64,000 bases of DNA. Origin: Paraburkholderia sp. BCC1885. Its GTDB lineage: Bacteria > Pseudomonadota > Gammaproteobacteria > Burkholderiales > Burkholderiaceae. The notes beneath the pieces were generated by a model, which was not told the origin of the DNA, ran no database searches, and worked only from the letters and a program-made list of their open reading frames with translations. Position 1 is the first letter of the stretch; each line of letters starts with the position of its first letter. The translations under genes and the position numbers were made by a program. The stretch lies in the NCBI RefSeq assembly GCF_900996235.1, contig NZ_CAAJGM010000206.1, forward strand, positions 1-64,000, read 5' to 3'. Shown piece by piece: positions 52,150 through 59,817 of the stretch.

Positions 52150-52253
52150 GCGAGGCCCGTGAGCGCAATGCCGACACTTATCCGAGCGAAAGGGGGCTGT
52201 GTATGCCGTGGAGCCAATCGAAGTACCACTTGAAACCGGGTGACAACGTACGC

Positions 52254-52481
52254 TTATGCCCAGACTGCAATATGACGGGATGATGCGGTGAGGTCGATGC
52301 CATCGTCGGCCGCCACAAGCAGCGATGCCCGCGATGGGCACCTCTCGCCGGACAGAAAGCGTTCGTAGGTTCGCGCCGCCGCTGCACATCCACCGGCCAG
52401 CGACCAGAGTTCACTGCGACGCCGCTCGAGTTGCAGGATTCGTTGCCGCACGTCGATCATTGTTTTCTTGTTTTCAGGCAT
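52254..52481 (-). CDS. Small phage-type hypothetical protein (75 aa)
   Basis: The ATG at 52481 has GAGGT upstream. The product starts MPENKKTMIDVRQRILQLERRRSELWSLAGGCAAAARTYERFL, a helical, charged protein of the kind found in prophage early regions. It follows the broken replication-type gene on the same strand. A 26-codon plus-strand frame (52203-52283, with a CPDC motif) overlaps its 3' end and is probably a fragment. Confidence 0.5.
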   Translation of the reverse strand: MPENKKTMIDVRQRILQLERRRSELWSLAGGCAAAARTYERFLSGERCPSRASLLVAADDGIDLTASSRHIAVWA

Positions 52482-52576
52482 TGTCAGTACCTCGATCAGG
52501 AGGTGTTAAACAGCGTGATAGATGGCATATCTAGATAACAGTACGCCTGCCGTGATAGAGAGATCGCCAGAAGCAC

Positions 52577-52642
52577 GCCCTAGTGTCACGGCAGCCGTGA
52601 CAGAGCACGCGGCCCTTATCACGCCTCCCGTGACACTAGGGC
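52577..52642. repeat. 15-bp inverted repeat with nested palindrome
   Basis: GCCCTAGTGTCACGG (52577-52591) and CCGTGACACTAGGGC (52628-52642) are perfect inverted copies. The left one overlaps a second palindrome, TGTCACGGC-A-GCCGTGACA (52584-52602). The element thus has three GTCACGG-type half-sites. The right arm covers the last codons of the broken replication-type gene. It may be a terminator-like structure or a binding site. Confidence 0.75.
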
Positions 52643-53071
52643 CTCCTGATCCCCGCCAGCCGTGTTTTTTATCAGGACCAATCGGCGGTACGCTCCCCGA
52701 GGGAAAGCTCTGGCGTCGATGTGCATGCCGTCGATCTTATCGAGCGCCAGCCATGTGACGCCGTACCAAGACGCCCGGCTCGGTCGCGCGCCCTTGCGCG
52801 TCTCGGCGATCAATTGCGCGGTAAGCAATTCCGCCTTGGCGTTTGCCAAGGTTTCGCGGGACCGTCACCCTCGTCGGCTCATCAAATCCCAAGTGCAGAC
52901 CAGCCGTCCGTTGTTGTCGCCTTTGAACTGGAACGCGAAGTCCCATAGAAGCGACCGTGCATAGTGCGACAGGCCCAGGAATGCATCCGACTCGTACACG
53001 GCATTCGGGATGGCCTGGAAGCCGCCAGAACCGCGTTTCGCGGCGGCTCCCTTGTACCGGGAGCGGCTCAT
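52619..53071 (-). pseudogene. Replication-type phage gene with an in-frame stop
   Basis: The ATG at 53071 overlaps the stop of the S24-like gene (ATGA). The frame reads MSRSRYKGAAAKRGSGGFQAIPN...SLLWDFAFQFKGDNNGRLVCTWDLMSRRG, then TGA at 52867-52865, then continues in the same frame RSRETLANAKAELLTAQLIAETRKG...YGVTWLALDKIDG to a stop at 52619. In similar phage proteins a Trp is expected right after RRG, so a TGG-to-TGA change is the simplest explanation. The intact protein (150 residues) has the winged-helix layout of phage replication or transcription-control proteins. Confidence 0.8.
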
Positions 53072-53964
53072 GCATGTTCGCGTTCATGCGCTGAGGCTTC
53101 GATCTCTCCGCCGACGCCGCCAGCAGTACGGCCAATCGACGCGAGCGCGGCAATTTTGAAGTCGCTATTTTCACCCGTGCCTGTGTCCAGGATGGCACCC
53201 TTCGGCAGCTCACGACGACCCAACAATCCTGAACTACCGTAGGGCAGCGCGAGGGGAAGTGGCACAATCGCCCAACCGGGCTCGTCTGGGCGCACGCTGC
53301 GCTCAGCGATCAAAAGACGAGCGTCAAGGAGCGTAGCCTCGGGTGGCCAATAGGCTGTGCCCTCCGGTGCGTACACAACGAATTGCGTCTGATCGTGCCT
53401 AACAAGCCAAGCCGAAATGCTCGGCATGGCATCGTTCCACGCCGCTTGGTCCTTCGCACACAAATGTCCGTGTTCCACAGCGAAGGGGAGCGCCTCTGAA
53501 ATCCGCTGATATCCGGACTGGTCGATTTGATTGATGACGGCCAGCGCATCTTCGAGAGATACCATTTGGGAATGGCCGTTGCCATCGCCGAGGTTGATGT
53601 ACGTCGGCGAATCATTGAGTCCGATGTCATCACCAAGCCATGTGAGCGGACCAGTCATATCCATGCCATAGGGGCGGTGCAATTCGGAAACAACACCGAC
53701 CACTTCTGCTTCGACCGCCCTCAGAGTATCTGGCCATGCCGGATTCAGATACCGAAAGAGGCGTTCGCCATCCGAGATAACCATTTGCATGAGCGACATA
53801 GCGTCACCATGCTCAACAATCACGAAATCGCCATCTTCTGCTTCCCGATTCGCGTTGACAACGACCTTATCGCCGAGGATAAAGCTGTCGTGAGGATGCG
53901 CCGGATCGAACATGCTGTTGTTAGTGATGCGCAACGACTGCTTCGAGAAATCGATCTTAGCCAT
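53068..53964 (-). CDS. S24-peptidase-like (LexA/repressor C-domain) protein
   Basis: The 298-aa protein resembles the C-terminal self-cleavage domain of phage repressors: NNSMFD with the serine of the S24 catalytic pair, a linker rich in acidic residues (DGDFVIVEHGD), and a strand DGERLFRYLNPAWPD. The lysine expected in the strand before DGERL is not evident (SLMQMVISDGE), so self-cleavage may be lost. There is no N-terminal helix-turn-helix. The second half is unassigned. It begins inside the end of the upstream broken gene and overlaps the start of the next (ATGA). Confidence 0.6.
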   Translation of the reverse strand: MAKIDFSKQSLRITNNSMFDPAHPHDSFILGDKVVVNANREAEDGDFVIVEHGDAMSLMQMVISDGERLFRYLNPAWPDTLRAVEAEVVGVVSELHRPYGMDMTGPLTWLGDDIGLNDSPTYINLGDGNGHSQMVSLEDALAVINQIDQSGYQRISEALPFAVEHGHLCAKDQAAWNDAMPSISAWLVRHDQTQFVVYAPEGTAYWPPEATLLDARLLIAERSVRPDEPGWAIVPLPLALPYGSSGLLGRRELPKGAILDTGTGENSDFKIAALASIGRTAGGVGGEIEASAHEREHA

Positions 53965-54216
53965 TCTTTATCTCCAGTTCGGTTGCATTGCAGGCCATAT
54001 GGACAAGCGCACGATCGAGCCGGCCTGCCAGCTCGTGCGCGATGCTGAGGCCGATATCGGCGAGTCCCGAGATCGTTGTGATGTTGTGCGGTTCGTCAGC
54101 CAGCCGATCGATTGCGCTGAGCAGGCTTTCGAGTCGATAGAAGGCATCGAGAGCTGCATTGACGCTTTGATGGCCGACGCGCAGAGTTGGCCGATCTTGA
54201 ACTGGGTGGTCTTCAT
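53957..54216 (-). pseudogene. Frameshifted small phage gene upstream of the S24-like gene
   Basis: The ATG at 54216 has a strong AAAGGAG site and reads MKTTQFKIGQLCASAIKAS. The frame then becomes non-protein-like, while an adjacent frame reads ALDAFYRLESLLSAIDRLADEPHNITTISGLADIGLSIAHELAGRLDRALVHMACNATELEIKNG to a stop at 53957. A one-base shift near 54150-54165 joins the two. The intact protein would be about 86 residues. It is divergent from the Arc-like gene and starts the leftward early operon. Confidence 0.65.
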
Positions 54217-54262
54217 GGCTGGCTCCTTTGGGGTTGGCACTGTTTCGAGTGCATGGCCCAGT

Positions 54263-54281
54263 ATGAACCACCGTGGTCCAT
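54263..54281. promoter_or_regulatory. Candidate operator between the divergent early operons
   Basis: The sequence ATGAACCACCGTGGTCCAT has arms ATG-x-ACCAC and GTGGT-x-CAT around one central C, with one mismatched pair. It lies between the two divergent starts (54216 and 54294), where a ribbon-helix-helix repressor such as the neighbouring Arc-like protein would bind. Binding is inferred. Confidence 0.5.
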
Positions 54282-54293
54282 TATTATTTGGCT

Positions 54294-54524
54294 ATGACCC
54301 GTGAAGATCCCCAGATGAAACTACGCCTGCCGGTCGAATTGAAAGACGTGCTCACCGAAGCAGCTCTTGAGAACAATCGCTCGCTAAATGCGGAGGTCGT
54401 TAAACGCCTCGAGGAAAGCGTGGCAGGCGCGACCGGCCCGATAGACGAGCACACGTTCGACCTGTTCGCCGAGAAGGTGGGGCAGGTGCTGGATGAGCGG
54501 GAAAAGAAGCGCGGCAAGCGCTAA
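54294..54524 (+). CDS. Arc-like ribbon-helix-helix repressor
   Basis: The 76-aa protein has the Arc/MetJ ribbon-helix-helix pattern: strand MKLRLPVELKDVL, helix AALENNRSLNAEVVKRLEESV, and an acidic/basic tail. Arc-type proteins bind operators as dimers of dimers. The ATG at 54294 is preferred over 54273, which lies in the candidate operator. A gene for an unknown protein follows 5 nt after its stop, so they are an operon. Confidence 0.82.
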   Translation: MTREDPQMKLRLPVELKDVLTEAALENNRSLNAEVVKRLEESVAGATGPIDEHTFDLFAEKVGQVLDEREKKRGKR

Positions 54525-54529
54525 CCAGC

Positions 54530-55042
54530 ATGCGCCACGCCACAAGAGCGTCCGCTATCGATTTCTTTACATCTGTTGTCAGGCCAACGGCAGAGGAATA
54601 TCTAAGCGATCACCTGAACGTGCGGAGAGGTAGGCTTGCTGCAATCGTCCTGTACCACATGGCCGATCATATCGCGCTCGAAGGTTACATCGGGGGAGAT
54701 CGCAAAGTGATGGATGGGCTCGTCGATCAGGTCCGCGCCGAATTGATCAGCGCCTGTCCTGACTTCGCCCTGATACGCGATATCGCCGACGCGTCGAAGC
54801 ACGCCAAACTGTCAACCGCGAAAAAGGCACCCCGCCAAGTATCGAAGGCGGGACAGATCCGGCGCATTGGGGGTGCCTACATGGGTGCGGCTTATGCCAC
54901 GGCGCCTTACAACACGGGAACAGTGATTACGGTGACCTTCGATTCCGGCCAATCGCGCCCGCTCTCCGGTATCGTCCGCTCCGTATTGGTGTGGGAAGCG
55001 AAGCTCTGCCCCGTCGGTCCTCATCGCCCAACCAGCCAATGA
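54530..55042 (+). CDS. Hypothetical protein downstream of the Arc-like gene
   Basis: The 170-aa product is not recognised with confidence. Its first 100 residues are helical and carry DFFTSVVRPTAEEYLSDHLNVRRGRLAAIVLYHMADHI, with a later RDIADASKHAKLST; this recalls HEPN/AbiV-like helical proteins only loosely. The end is beta-rich. It lies 5 nt after the Arc-like gene and overlaps the next start by ATGA, so the three genes are coupled. Confidence 0.55.
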   Translation: MRHATRASAIDFFTSVVRPTAEEYLSDHLNVRRGRLAAIVLYHMADHIALEGYIGGDRKVMDGLVDQVRAELISACPDFALIRDIADASKHAKLSTAKKAPRQVSKAGQIRRIGGAYMGAAYATAPYNTGTVITVTFDSGQSRPLSGIVRSVLVWEAKLCPVGPHRPTSQ

Positions 55043-55272
55043 ACATCACCAAAGCTTTGAACATGGCGAGTGCCGCCATCGGCGTCGCAGGTACAGCTGA
55101 TGTACAAAGGGACGTTCGGGCTTGTTGTCCCTGGTTTCTATTTCATGGACGCGCCGGGAACGACGCCATTAAAAAGGCCAACGACCGTCGACATTTGCTC
55201 CAGAGACTGGGGCTCGCGTTGTTGACGATCAGTTTTCTTCTGCAAGGAGTTGCGCAGTTCATACCCGAATAG
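55039..55272 (+). CDS. Small protein, probably altered by two compensating frameshifts
   Basis: The ATG at 55039 overlaps the previous stop. The 77-aa frame starts MNITKALNMASAAIGVAG and ends with a helix RLGLALLTISFLLQGVAQFIPE, both protein-like. The middle (DVQRDVRACCPWFLFHGRAGN) is not, while an alternative frame over 55093-55160 reads MYKGTFGLVVPGFYFMDAPG, which looks genuine. Two small indels of opposite sign would produce this. The original would be a small protein with a C-terminal membrane helix. Confidence 0.5.
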   Translation: MNITKALNMASAAIGVAGTADVQRDVRACCPWFLFHGRAGNDAIKKANDRRHLLQRLGLALLTISFLLQGVAQFIPE

Positions 55273-55367
55273 CGGGAGAATTTGGCGGGTCGATGGCGGG
55301 TATATCCAGGCCGGGTGCTTAGGGCCTTGAACTGATTAGTGCCGCGGCGGAAGCAAGGTCCGCACGG

Positions 55368-56087
55368 CTATTTGATCTCGCCTACGAGGCGTGGCCATCG
55401 GATCTGATGGAAGTTATCGAACGTCACAACGTCTTTTGGTATGGCCTCGATGAATGAGAGGCCGTAGTCGCGCGAGACACGTCGCCCGACAGATCGTTTC
55501 GCGAGCTTTACAACGCGATTGATGGCCTTAAGAACACGCCGCGGCTCTTCTGTGTTCCCCGCAATTTCTTCGATATAAGCGCGAGCAACGGAAATGGCCA
55601 GCTTTGCTTGCATGACTCCTTGTTCGTCCTGCTTTGACGCGAGTGTAGCAAGGTTGCTGACTTTGCTGGCAAGAACGTCGAGAGGATGCATTACGCAGAA
55701 CTCGATATCGTCGTACTCGATTTCTGACGCGTGCTCTCTTACATCGGCTGCCTCTACGCCCACGAGGCGCCAGATAACGTCGACATTGGCAAACCCATCA
55801 TCGACAGGTATCTTAACCATGCCTACCAACGCTGTAATGCTGCGCTTATCTGGGAATTCAGGCACGCCGCCGGTGGTTCTTGCAATTGACTTGACGTCTT
55901 CGCGCGTGCCAAGCAAATCGGCGTCGTCTGTTATAGCGCCGACGCCATCAGCGAACGAAGAATTGATGCCATAGTGAAGAAGCCAAAAGGCCAAAGCTTG
56001 GCCGCCAACCAAAACTGAGTCCGCAGTGGCACCATCGAGTATTCTTCTCAGGAGTTCCCCTGTCACAGGGACTTCGCGGCCAATCAA
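55368..56087 (-). CDS. AbiEii-like nucleotidyltransferase-fold protein
   Basis: The 239-aa protein has a minimal nucleotidyltransferase pattern: hG-G at VLVGGQALAFW (residues 25-35), the metal-binding D-x-D in ITDDADLLG (52-60) and a third acidic position in FANVDVIW. A helical C-terminal part follows. AbiEii toxins and small enzymes of toxin-antitoxin systems share this fold. The start is a TTG at 56087 whose first bases overlap the stop of a 59-codon gene on the same strand, which indicates translational coupling. No classical AbiEi antitoxin is present. Confidence 0.65.
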   Translation of the reverse strand: MIGREVPVTGELLRRILDGATADSVLVGGQALAFWLLHYGINSSFADGVGAITDDADLLGTREDVKSIARTTGGVPEFPDKRSITALVGMVKIPVDDGFANVDVIWRLVGVEAADVREHASEIEYDDIEFCVMHPLDVLASKVSNLATLASKQDEQGVMQAKLAISVARAYIEEIAGNTEEPRRVLKAINRVVKLAKRSVGRRVSRDYGLSFIEAIPKDVVTFDNFHQIRWPRLVGEIK

Positions 56088-56263
56088 AAGCTTTTCGTCC
56101 GATGTCGAACGACGGCGTTCCGAGCTATTGCAGCGGGGATCAGAAACATCGATTCTTGCGATCTGGCACCGCTTCTGACCAGCTGACGCGACCGCTCTTG
56201 GCGCTCGCTTTTTGCGGCACGCAAGATATCATCACTGGACACCGAGGACGCGCGGGTGGTCAT
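56084..56263 (-). CDS. 59-codon gene coupled to the nucleotidyltransferase gene
   Basis: The frame starts MTTRASSVSSDDILRAAKSE, continues with an Arg/Glu-rich helix (RQERSRQLVRSGARSQESM) and ends FLIPAAIARNAVVRHRTKSF. It looks protein-coding: the charge pattern is regular and the stop (TGA, 56086-56084) overlaps the TTG start of the nucleotidyltransferase gene. The ATG at 56263 has GGAAA upstream, a modest ribosome site. The small basic upstream partner and coupling fit an antitoxin, but this is inference. Confidence 0.55.
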   Translation of the reverse strand: MTTRASSVSSDDILRAAKSERQERSRQLVRSGARSQESMFLIPAAIARNAVVRHRTKSF

Positions 56264-56607
56264 TGCCGTTTCCGCACAGGCGTGCGGACCAATTCATAAG
56301 GGAATGCAGAAAGTATAAGTCAAAAGCCTTTGATCTGCACCGATTTGTCGCCACGGGGTCAATCTAACGCATGTGTTAGTCCGTCTGGACTGATGGAGTC
56401 CGAAAATGGACTTAGGAATCACGCAAGTCCATATTTTAGCCTTGCAGGCGGCAAGATCTCCGCTATGCAGCCATCAACCGTGCGGTCGCCAGCCTTACAA
56501 GACGATCCCACGCGCCTTCACCCCCAGTAGCGGCGGTCTATTCTGCCCATTCCTTGGCTTTGTCGGAAATGTTTGCCTATGATGAATCCAGAAAACGGGG
56601 ACACATC
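56264..56607. other. Intergenic stretch in the right part of the island
   Basis: No gene is apparent. The stretch must contain the leftward promoter of the 59-codon/nucleotidyltransferase pair and the rightward promoter of the next small gene. A plus-strand frame at 56102-56299 is antisense to the coupled pair and is rejected. Confidence 0.4.
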
Positions 56608-56856
56608 ATGACGAATAAATTGGAGTTCAATCTAGAATCGGCGATCCCGCCAAATGCAATCACCGCGACGATCACATACAAGTCGCCTCCGGGGGCGAAA
56701 GCACTTTTGTACCGTTTCGATGGCGATCAAAGTCCAGCAGTCTTAAATGGGCCTAGCGGACAGTTCGAAGTGAATGTATCGCAGAGCCGGAAGTTATATC
56801 TCGAACGATTAGACGGCGCGGACTGGGAAGTCGGCTGCAACGGCTACAGGTTTTGA
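56608..56856 (+). CDS. Small hypothetical protein (82 aa)
   Basis: The ATG at 56608 follows GGGGACA. The product MTNKLEFNLESAIPPNAITATITYKSPPG... reads as a small beta-rich protein (alternating hydrophobic strands, GPSGQFEVNVSQSRKLYLERLDG). There is no signal peptide. I do not recognise it. It is the last gene before the right-hand terminator of the island. Confidence 0.55.
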   Translation: MTNKLEFNLESAIPPNAITATITYKSPPGAKALLYRFDGDQSPAVLNGPSGQFEVNVSQSRKLYLERLDGADWEVGCNGYRF

Positions 56857-56960
56857 CACTCAGCGAGTAAGGCGGGCAGGTTGGCGGTAAATGACTAGCG
56901 CCGGCTGAGAGTGGCGCTAGTCGTGTCGATCTAACGGAACATCCCTCCGCCAAGAACATA

Positions 56961-56996
56961 AAAAAGCCCCACAGAAGAAATTCTGTGGGGCTTTTT
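56961..56996. terminator. Bidirectional terminator with 16-bp perfect stem
   Basis: AAAAAGCCCCACAGAA (56961-56976) pairs perfectly with TTCTGTGGGGCTTTTT (56981-56996) around a GAAA loop, with A- and T-tracts on both sides. It could serve as the original terminator of the tRNA-Ser locus, moved away by the island, since a CTCCGCCAA stretch (56945-56953) like the tRNA 3' end lies just before it. Confidence 0.85.
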
Positions 56997-57107
56997 GCTT
57001 GATGCGTCGTTGCCGTTGCCTCGAAGATAGATCGCGCACCTGCTTGCTGCTTGTCTGTCGGAGTAAAATTACTCCCTGTCACCCGCAACAAGCCCTCTGA
57101 TACTGCG

Positions 57108-57326
57108 ATGAAAACCTCTCCTCCCGATCGGCGGCCGCGCAAGCAACCGTCCAGACGGACGCTGACCGTCCTGACGTGGCTGGTCGCGATCGCAACGCTT
57201 GGCGCGGGTGTGGGGTGGCTGGTCTATAGCTACTACGTCGATCTCGAAGTGCCGTACTTCGCCATTCCGCTGGTCCTGTGCGTGCCGGTCATCGTGGCCG
57301 TCGCATTTCGGAACATGTGGGATTAG
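57108..57326 (+). CDS. Small inner-membrane protein (72 aa)
   Basis: The ATG at 57108 starts MKTSPPDRRPRKQPSRR, a basic cytoplasmic N-terminus, followed by two hydrophobic segments (LTVLTWLVAIATLGAGVGWLVYS and PYFAIPLVLCVPVIVAVAF). It is a two-helix membrane protein with both ends probably inside. No family recognised. It has chromosomal codon use and lies outside the island. Confidence 0.6.
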   Translation: MKTSPPDRRPRKQPSRRTLTVLTWLVAIATLGAGVGWLVYSYYVDLEVPYFAIPLVLCVPVIVAVAFRNMWD

Positions 57327-57658
57327 GGCGTTGCTTTAGGGCGTTGCTTTAGGCAACTCAACCCACCGCACTTCCACCGCTTCCCCGGCTCAACGCTTCA
57401 ACTGCCCGCTGCGACGCGAACATCGCCGCAGCGCGATACCCTGCTTGGGGTACCTCGGCCCACTCGGTTTCGGCTCCCATCCGAAAACCCCGGCTCTCGC
57501 ATCCAGCGACGACCAAGCCGCATGAAACGCCCTTGTCCCACCGACTTGGCGGCCCTCCCTGCATCCGATCCCGCACCCGCTGCGTAATTCGATCATGGAC
57601 GCGCAAATCCAGCCAATCCCCCGTCTCGCGCGCCCGCTTCATGCCGGAGACCAAGGTT
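57327..57658. other. Intergenic stretch before the FAD-oxidoreductase operon
   Basis: No gene is supported. The frame extending upstream of the oxidoreductase start (57533 onward) lacks a ribosome site and is a GC-rich extension. The operon promoter should lie here. I see no reliable ECF-type or sigma-70 motif by eye. Confidence 0.4.
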
Positions 57659-58957
57659 ATGAGTTACCCCGTTTCGAACCCGCAGCCACGCGGACAACGG
57701 ATTGCTGTGGTCGGCGCCGGCATCTCGGGACTGGCGAGCGCCTACCTGCTGTCGAAGCATCATCAGGTGACGCTGTTCGAAGCAGGCTCCTATCCCGGCG
57801 GTCACACGAACACGGTGGATGTGTCGCTCGAAGGGCACACCCATCCGGTCGATACGGGCTTTCTCGTCTTCAATGACCGCACTTATCCGAATCTGATCGC
57901 GCTGTTCGATGAACTGGGCGTGCAGGCCCACCCGAGCGAAATGACGTTTTCGGTGTCGCTCGACGCAGGCCGTCTCGAATGGGCGGGCACCAATCTCAAC
58001 ACCGTTTTCGCGCAACGAAGCAACATGTTCTCGCCGAGCTTCCTCGGCATGCTGCGCGACATCATGCGGTTTAACGGCAGTGCCGAGCGCAATCTGGACG
58101 TCGCGACGCAAACCGGCGCGTCGATGGGCGATTTGCTCGCCGCAGGCGGTTATGGCGGCGCATTCCAGCAGCACTACCTGTTGCCGATGGCCGCCGCCAT
58201 CTGGTCCAGCGCCACCGCGGACATTCTCAGCTTCCCAGCGACGACGTTCCTGCGCTTCTGTCTGAATCATGCGCTGCTGCAGATCAATCGCCGTCCGCAA
58301 TGGAAGACGGTGATCGGCGGCGGCCGCGAGTACGTGCGCAAGATCGTGCAGCGGCTCGACGACGTGCGCATCGAAACGACGGTACGCGGCGTGCGGCGCG
58401 ACGCGGATGGCGTGGACGTATGGACCGATACCGGTCCGCAGCGGTTCGACACGCTGGTGCTGGCCACCCACGCGCCGGACACGCTCGCCATGCTCGATGA
58501 CGCGGACGATGCCGAGCGCGGCGTGCTGGGCGCCGTGCGCTATCAGCCGAATGTCGCCGTGCTGCATACGGATACCAATCTGCTGCCGCACCGGCGTCGG
58601 GTCTGGTCGGCATGGAATTATCTGGGCGCGCGTCATCTTGACGGCACGCGTCCGGTCTGCGTCAGCTATCTGGTCAATCAGTTGCAGCCGCTGCCGTTCG
58701 ATACGCCTGTCGTCGTCACGCTTAACCCGGTGACCGAACCGGCGCCGGGCACCGAGTTGCGCCGTTTCGTCTACGACCATCCGCTGTTCGATCTCGCCGC
58801 TATCGATGCGCAGCGCCGCCTGCCGTCGCTGCAAGGGCGTCGTCGCACGTGGTTTGCGGGTGCATGGACGGGCTACGGTTTCCACGAAGATGGCCTCAAA
58901 TCGGCGCTGCGCGTCGCCGCCGATTTCGACGCGCTGCCAGGCTGGGCCACGCTATGA
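57659..58957 (+). CDS. FAD-dependent oxidoreductase (amine-oxidase-like)
   Basis: The 432-aa protein starts MSYPVSNPQPRGQRIAVVGAGISGLASAYLLSKHHQVTLFEAG, an FAD-binding motif, followed by YPGGHTNTV and a C-terminal FAD part ending FAGAWTGYGFHEDGLKSALRVA. It belongs to the COG2907 group of predicted oxidoreductases, usually encoded beside DUF1365 and cyclopropane-fatty-acid-synthase-like genes. Its stop overlaps the next start (ATGA). In relatives these genes modify membrane fatty acids during oxidative or singlet-oxygen stress. Confidence 0.88.
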   Translation: MSYPVSNPQPRGQRIAVVGAGISGLASAYLLSKHHQVTLFEAGSYPGGHTNTVDVSLEGHTHPVDTGFLVFNDRTYPNLIALFDELGVQAHPSEMTFSVSLDAGRLEWAGTNLNTVFAQRSNMFSPSFLGMLRDIMRFNGSAERNLDVATQTGASMGDLLAAGGYGGAFQQHYLLPMAAAIWSSATADILSFPATTFLRFCLNHALLQINRRPQWKTVIGGGREYVRKIVQRLDDVRIETTVRGVRRDADGVDVWTDTGPQRFDTLVLATHAPDTLAMLDDADDAERGVLGAVRYQPNVAVLHTDTNLLPHRRRVWSAWNYLGARHLDGTRPVCVSYLVNQLQPLPFDTPVVVTLNPVTEPAPGTELRRFVYDHPLFDLAAIDAQRRLPSLQGRRRTWFAGAWTGYGFHEDGLKSALRVAADFDALPGWATL

Positions 58958-59817
58958 GGCGCGCGCCGACGCAACCGCGCGATGTCGTCGCGGCATGGCT
59001 GATGGTGGGCCGGGTGATGCACGAGCGACTACGGCCGCGGCCGCATCGCTTTGCGTATCCGGTGTTCTACGTGCGCTGCAATCTCGCACATCTCGCCTCG
59101 CTCGATAGCGGATGGTTCGGCATCAACCGCTGGGCTCCGCTTAGCCTCTTCGCACGCGATCACGGTCCATGCGACGGCAGCGACCTGGATGCATGGATGC
59201 GCATGCAGCTCATCGAGGCAGGCATGCCCGCCGATGGCGAGATCTGGTTGCAGGCATTTCCGCGCGTATTCGGCTATGCCTTCAATCCGGTCAGCTTCTG
59301 GTTTTGTCACGATCGCGACGGCGCGTTGCGCGCTCTGCTCGCCGAGGTGCGCAACACGTTCGGCGCTCGCCACAGTTATCTGTTGACCGCTGCCGACGGC
59401 GCGGCGATCGGCGCAACAACCGAGCTGGTTTGCGCAAAAGTGCTGCACGTGTCGCCGTTTTGTCAGGTTGAGGGCTGCTATCGGTTCCGCGTGCGCGAGA
59501 CGCCTGAGGCCTCCTCGGTGGCAATTGACTATCACGATGCCGACGGCCTCCTGATCCACACCGTGCTCGGCGGTCGCTTGCGTCCCTTGACGCGTGCTGC
59601 CGCGCTCGGCGCGCTGGCGCGACAACCGTTGCTCACGCTCGGCGTGGTCGCGCGCATTCACTGGCAAGCGCTGCAGCTGTTTCTGAAGAAAGTGCCGTTC
59701 TACGGCAAACATCCCGCGCCGGGCCGCACTGTCGGCGTCTCTACCCATCATCGTGGAGCGGCGCAGCAGCCGGGTTCCACGCGTCGTTCTTCGTCGATCG
59801 AGGAGATTCAGCCATGA
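58954..59817 (+). CDS. DUF1365 protein
   Basis: The 287-aa protein belongs to DUF1365 (start VMHERLRPRPHRFAYPVFYVRCNL, centre FPRVFGYAFNPVSFWFCHD, then RNTFGARHSY). The biochemical role is not known. The gene is coupled on both sides: its ATG overlaps the oxidoreductase stop and its stop overlaps the next ATG. The context points to fatty-acid modification. Confidence 0.9.
   Translation: MRRAPTQPRDVVAAWLMVGRVMHERLRPRPHRFAYPVFYVRCNLAHLASLDSGWFGINRWAPLSLFARDHGPCDGSDLDAWMRMQLIEAGMPADGEIWLQAFPRVFGYAFNPVSFWFCHDRDGALRALLAEVRNTFGARHSYLLTAADGAAIGATTELVCAKVLHVSPFCQVEGCYRFRVRETPEASSVAIDYHDADGLLIHTVLGGRLRPLTRAAALGALARQPLLTLGVVARIHWQALQLFLKKVPFYGKHPAPGRTVGVSTHHRGAAQQPGSTRRSSSIEEIQP

Noticed and set aside
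56102-56299. 65-codon plus-strand frame
   Set aside because: Antisense to the 59-codon gene coupled to the nucleotidyltransferase; composition less protein-like and no ribosome site.
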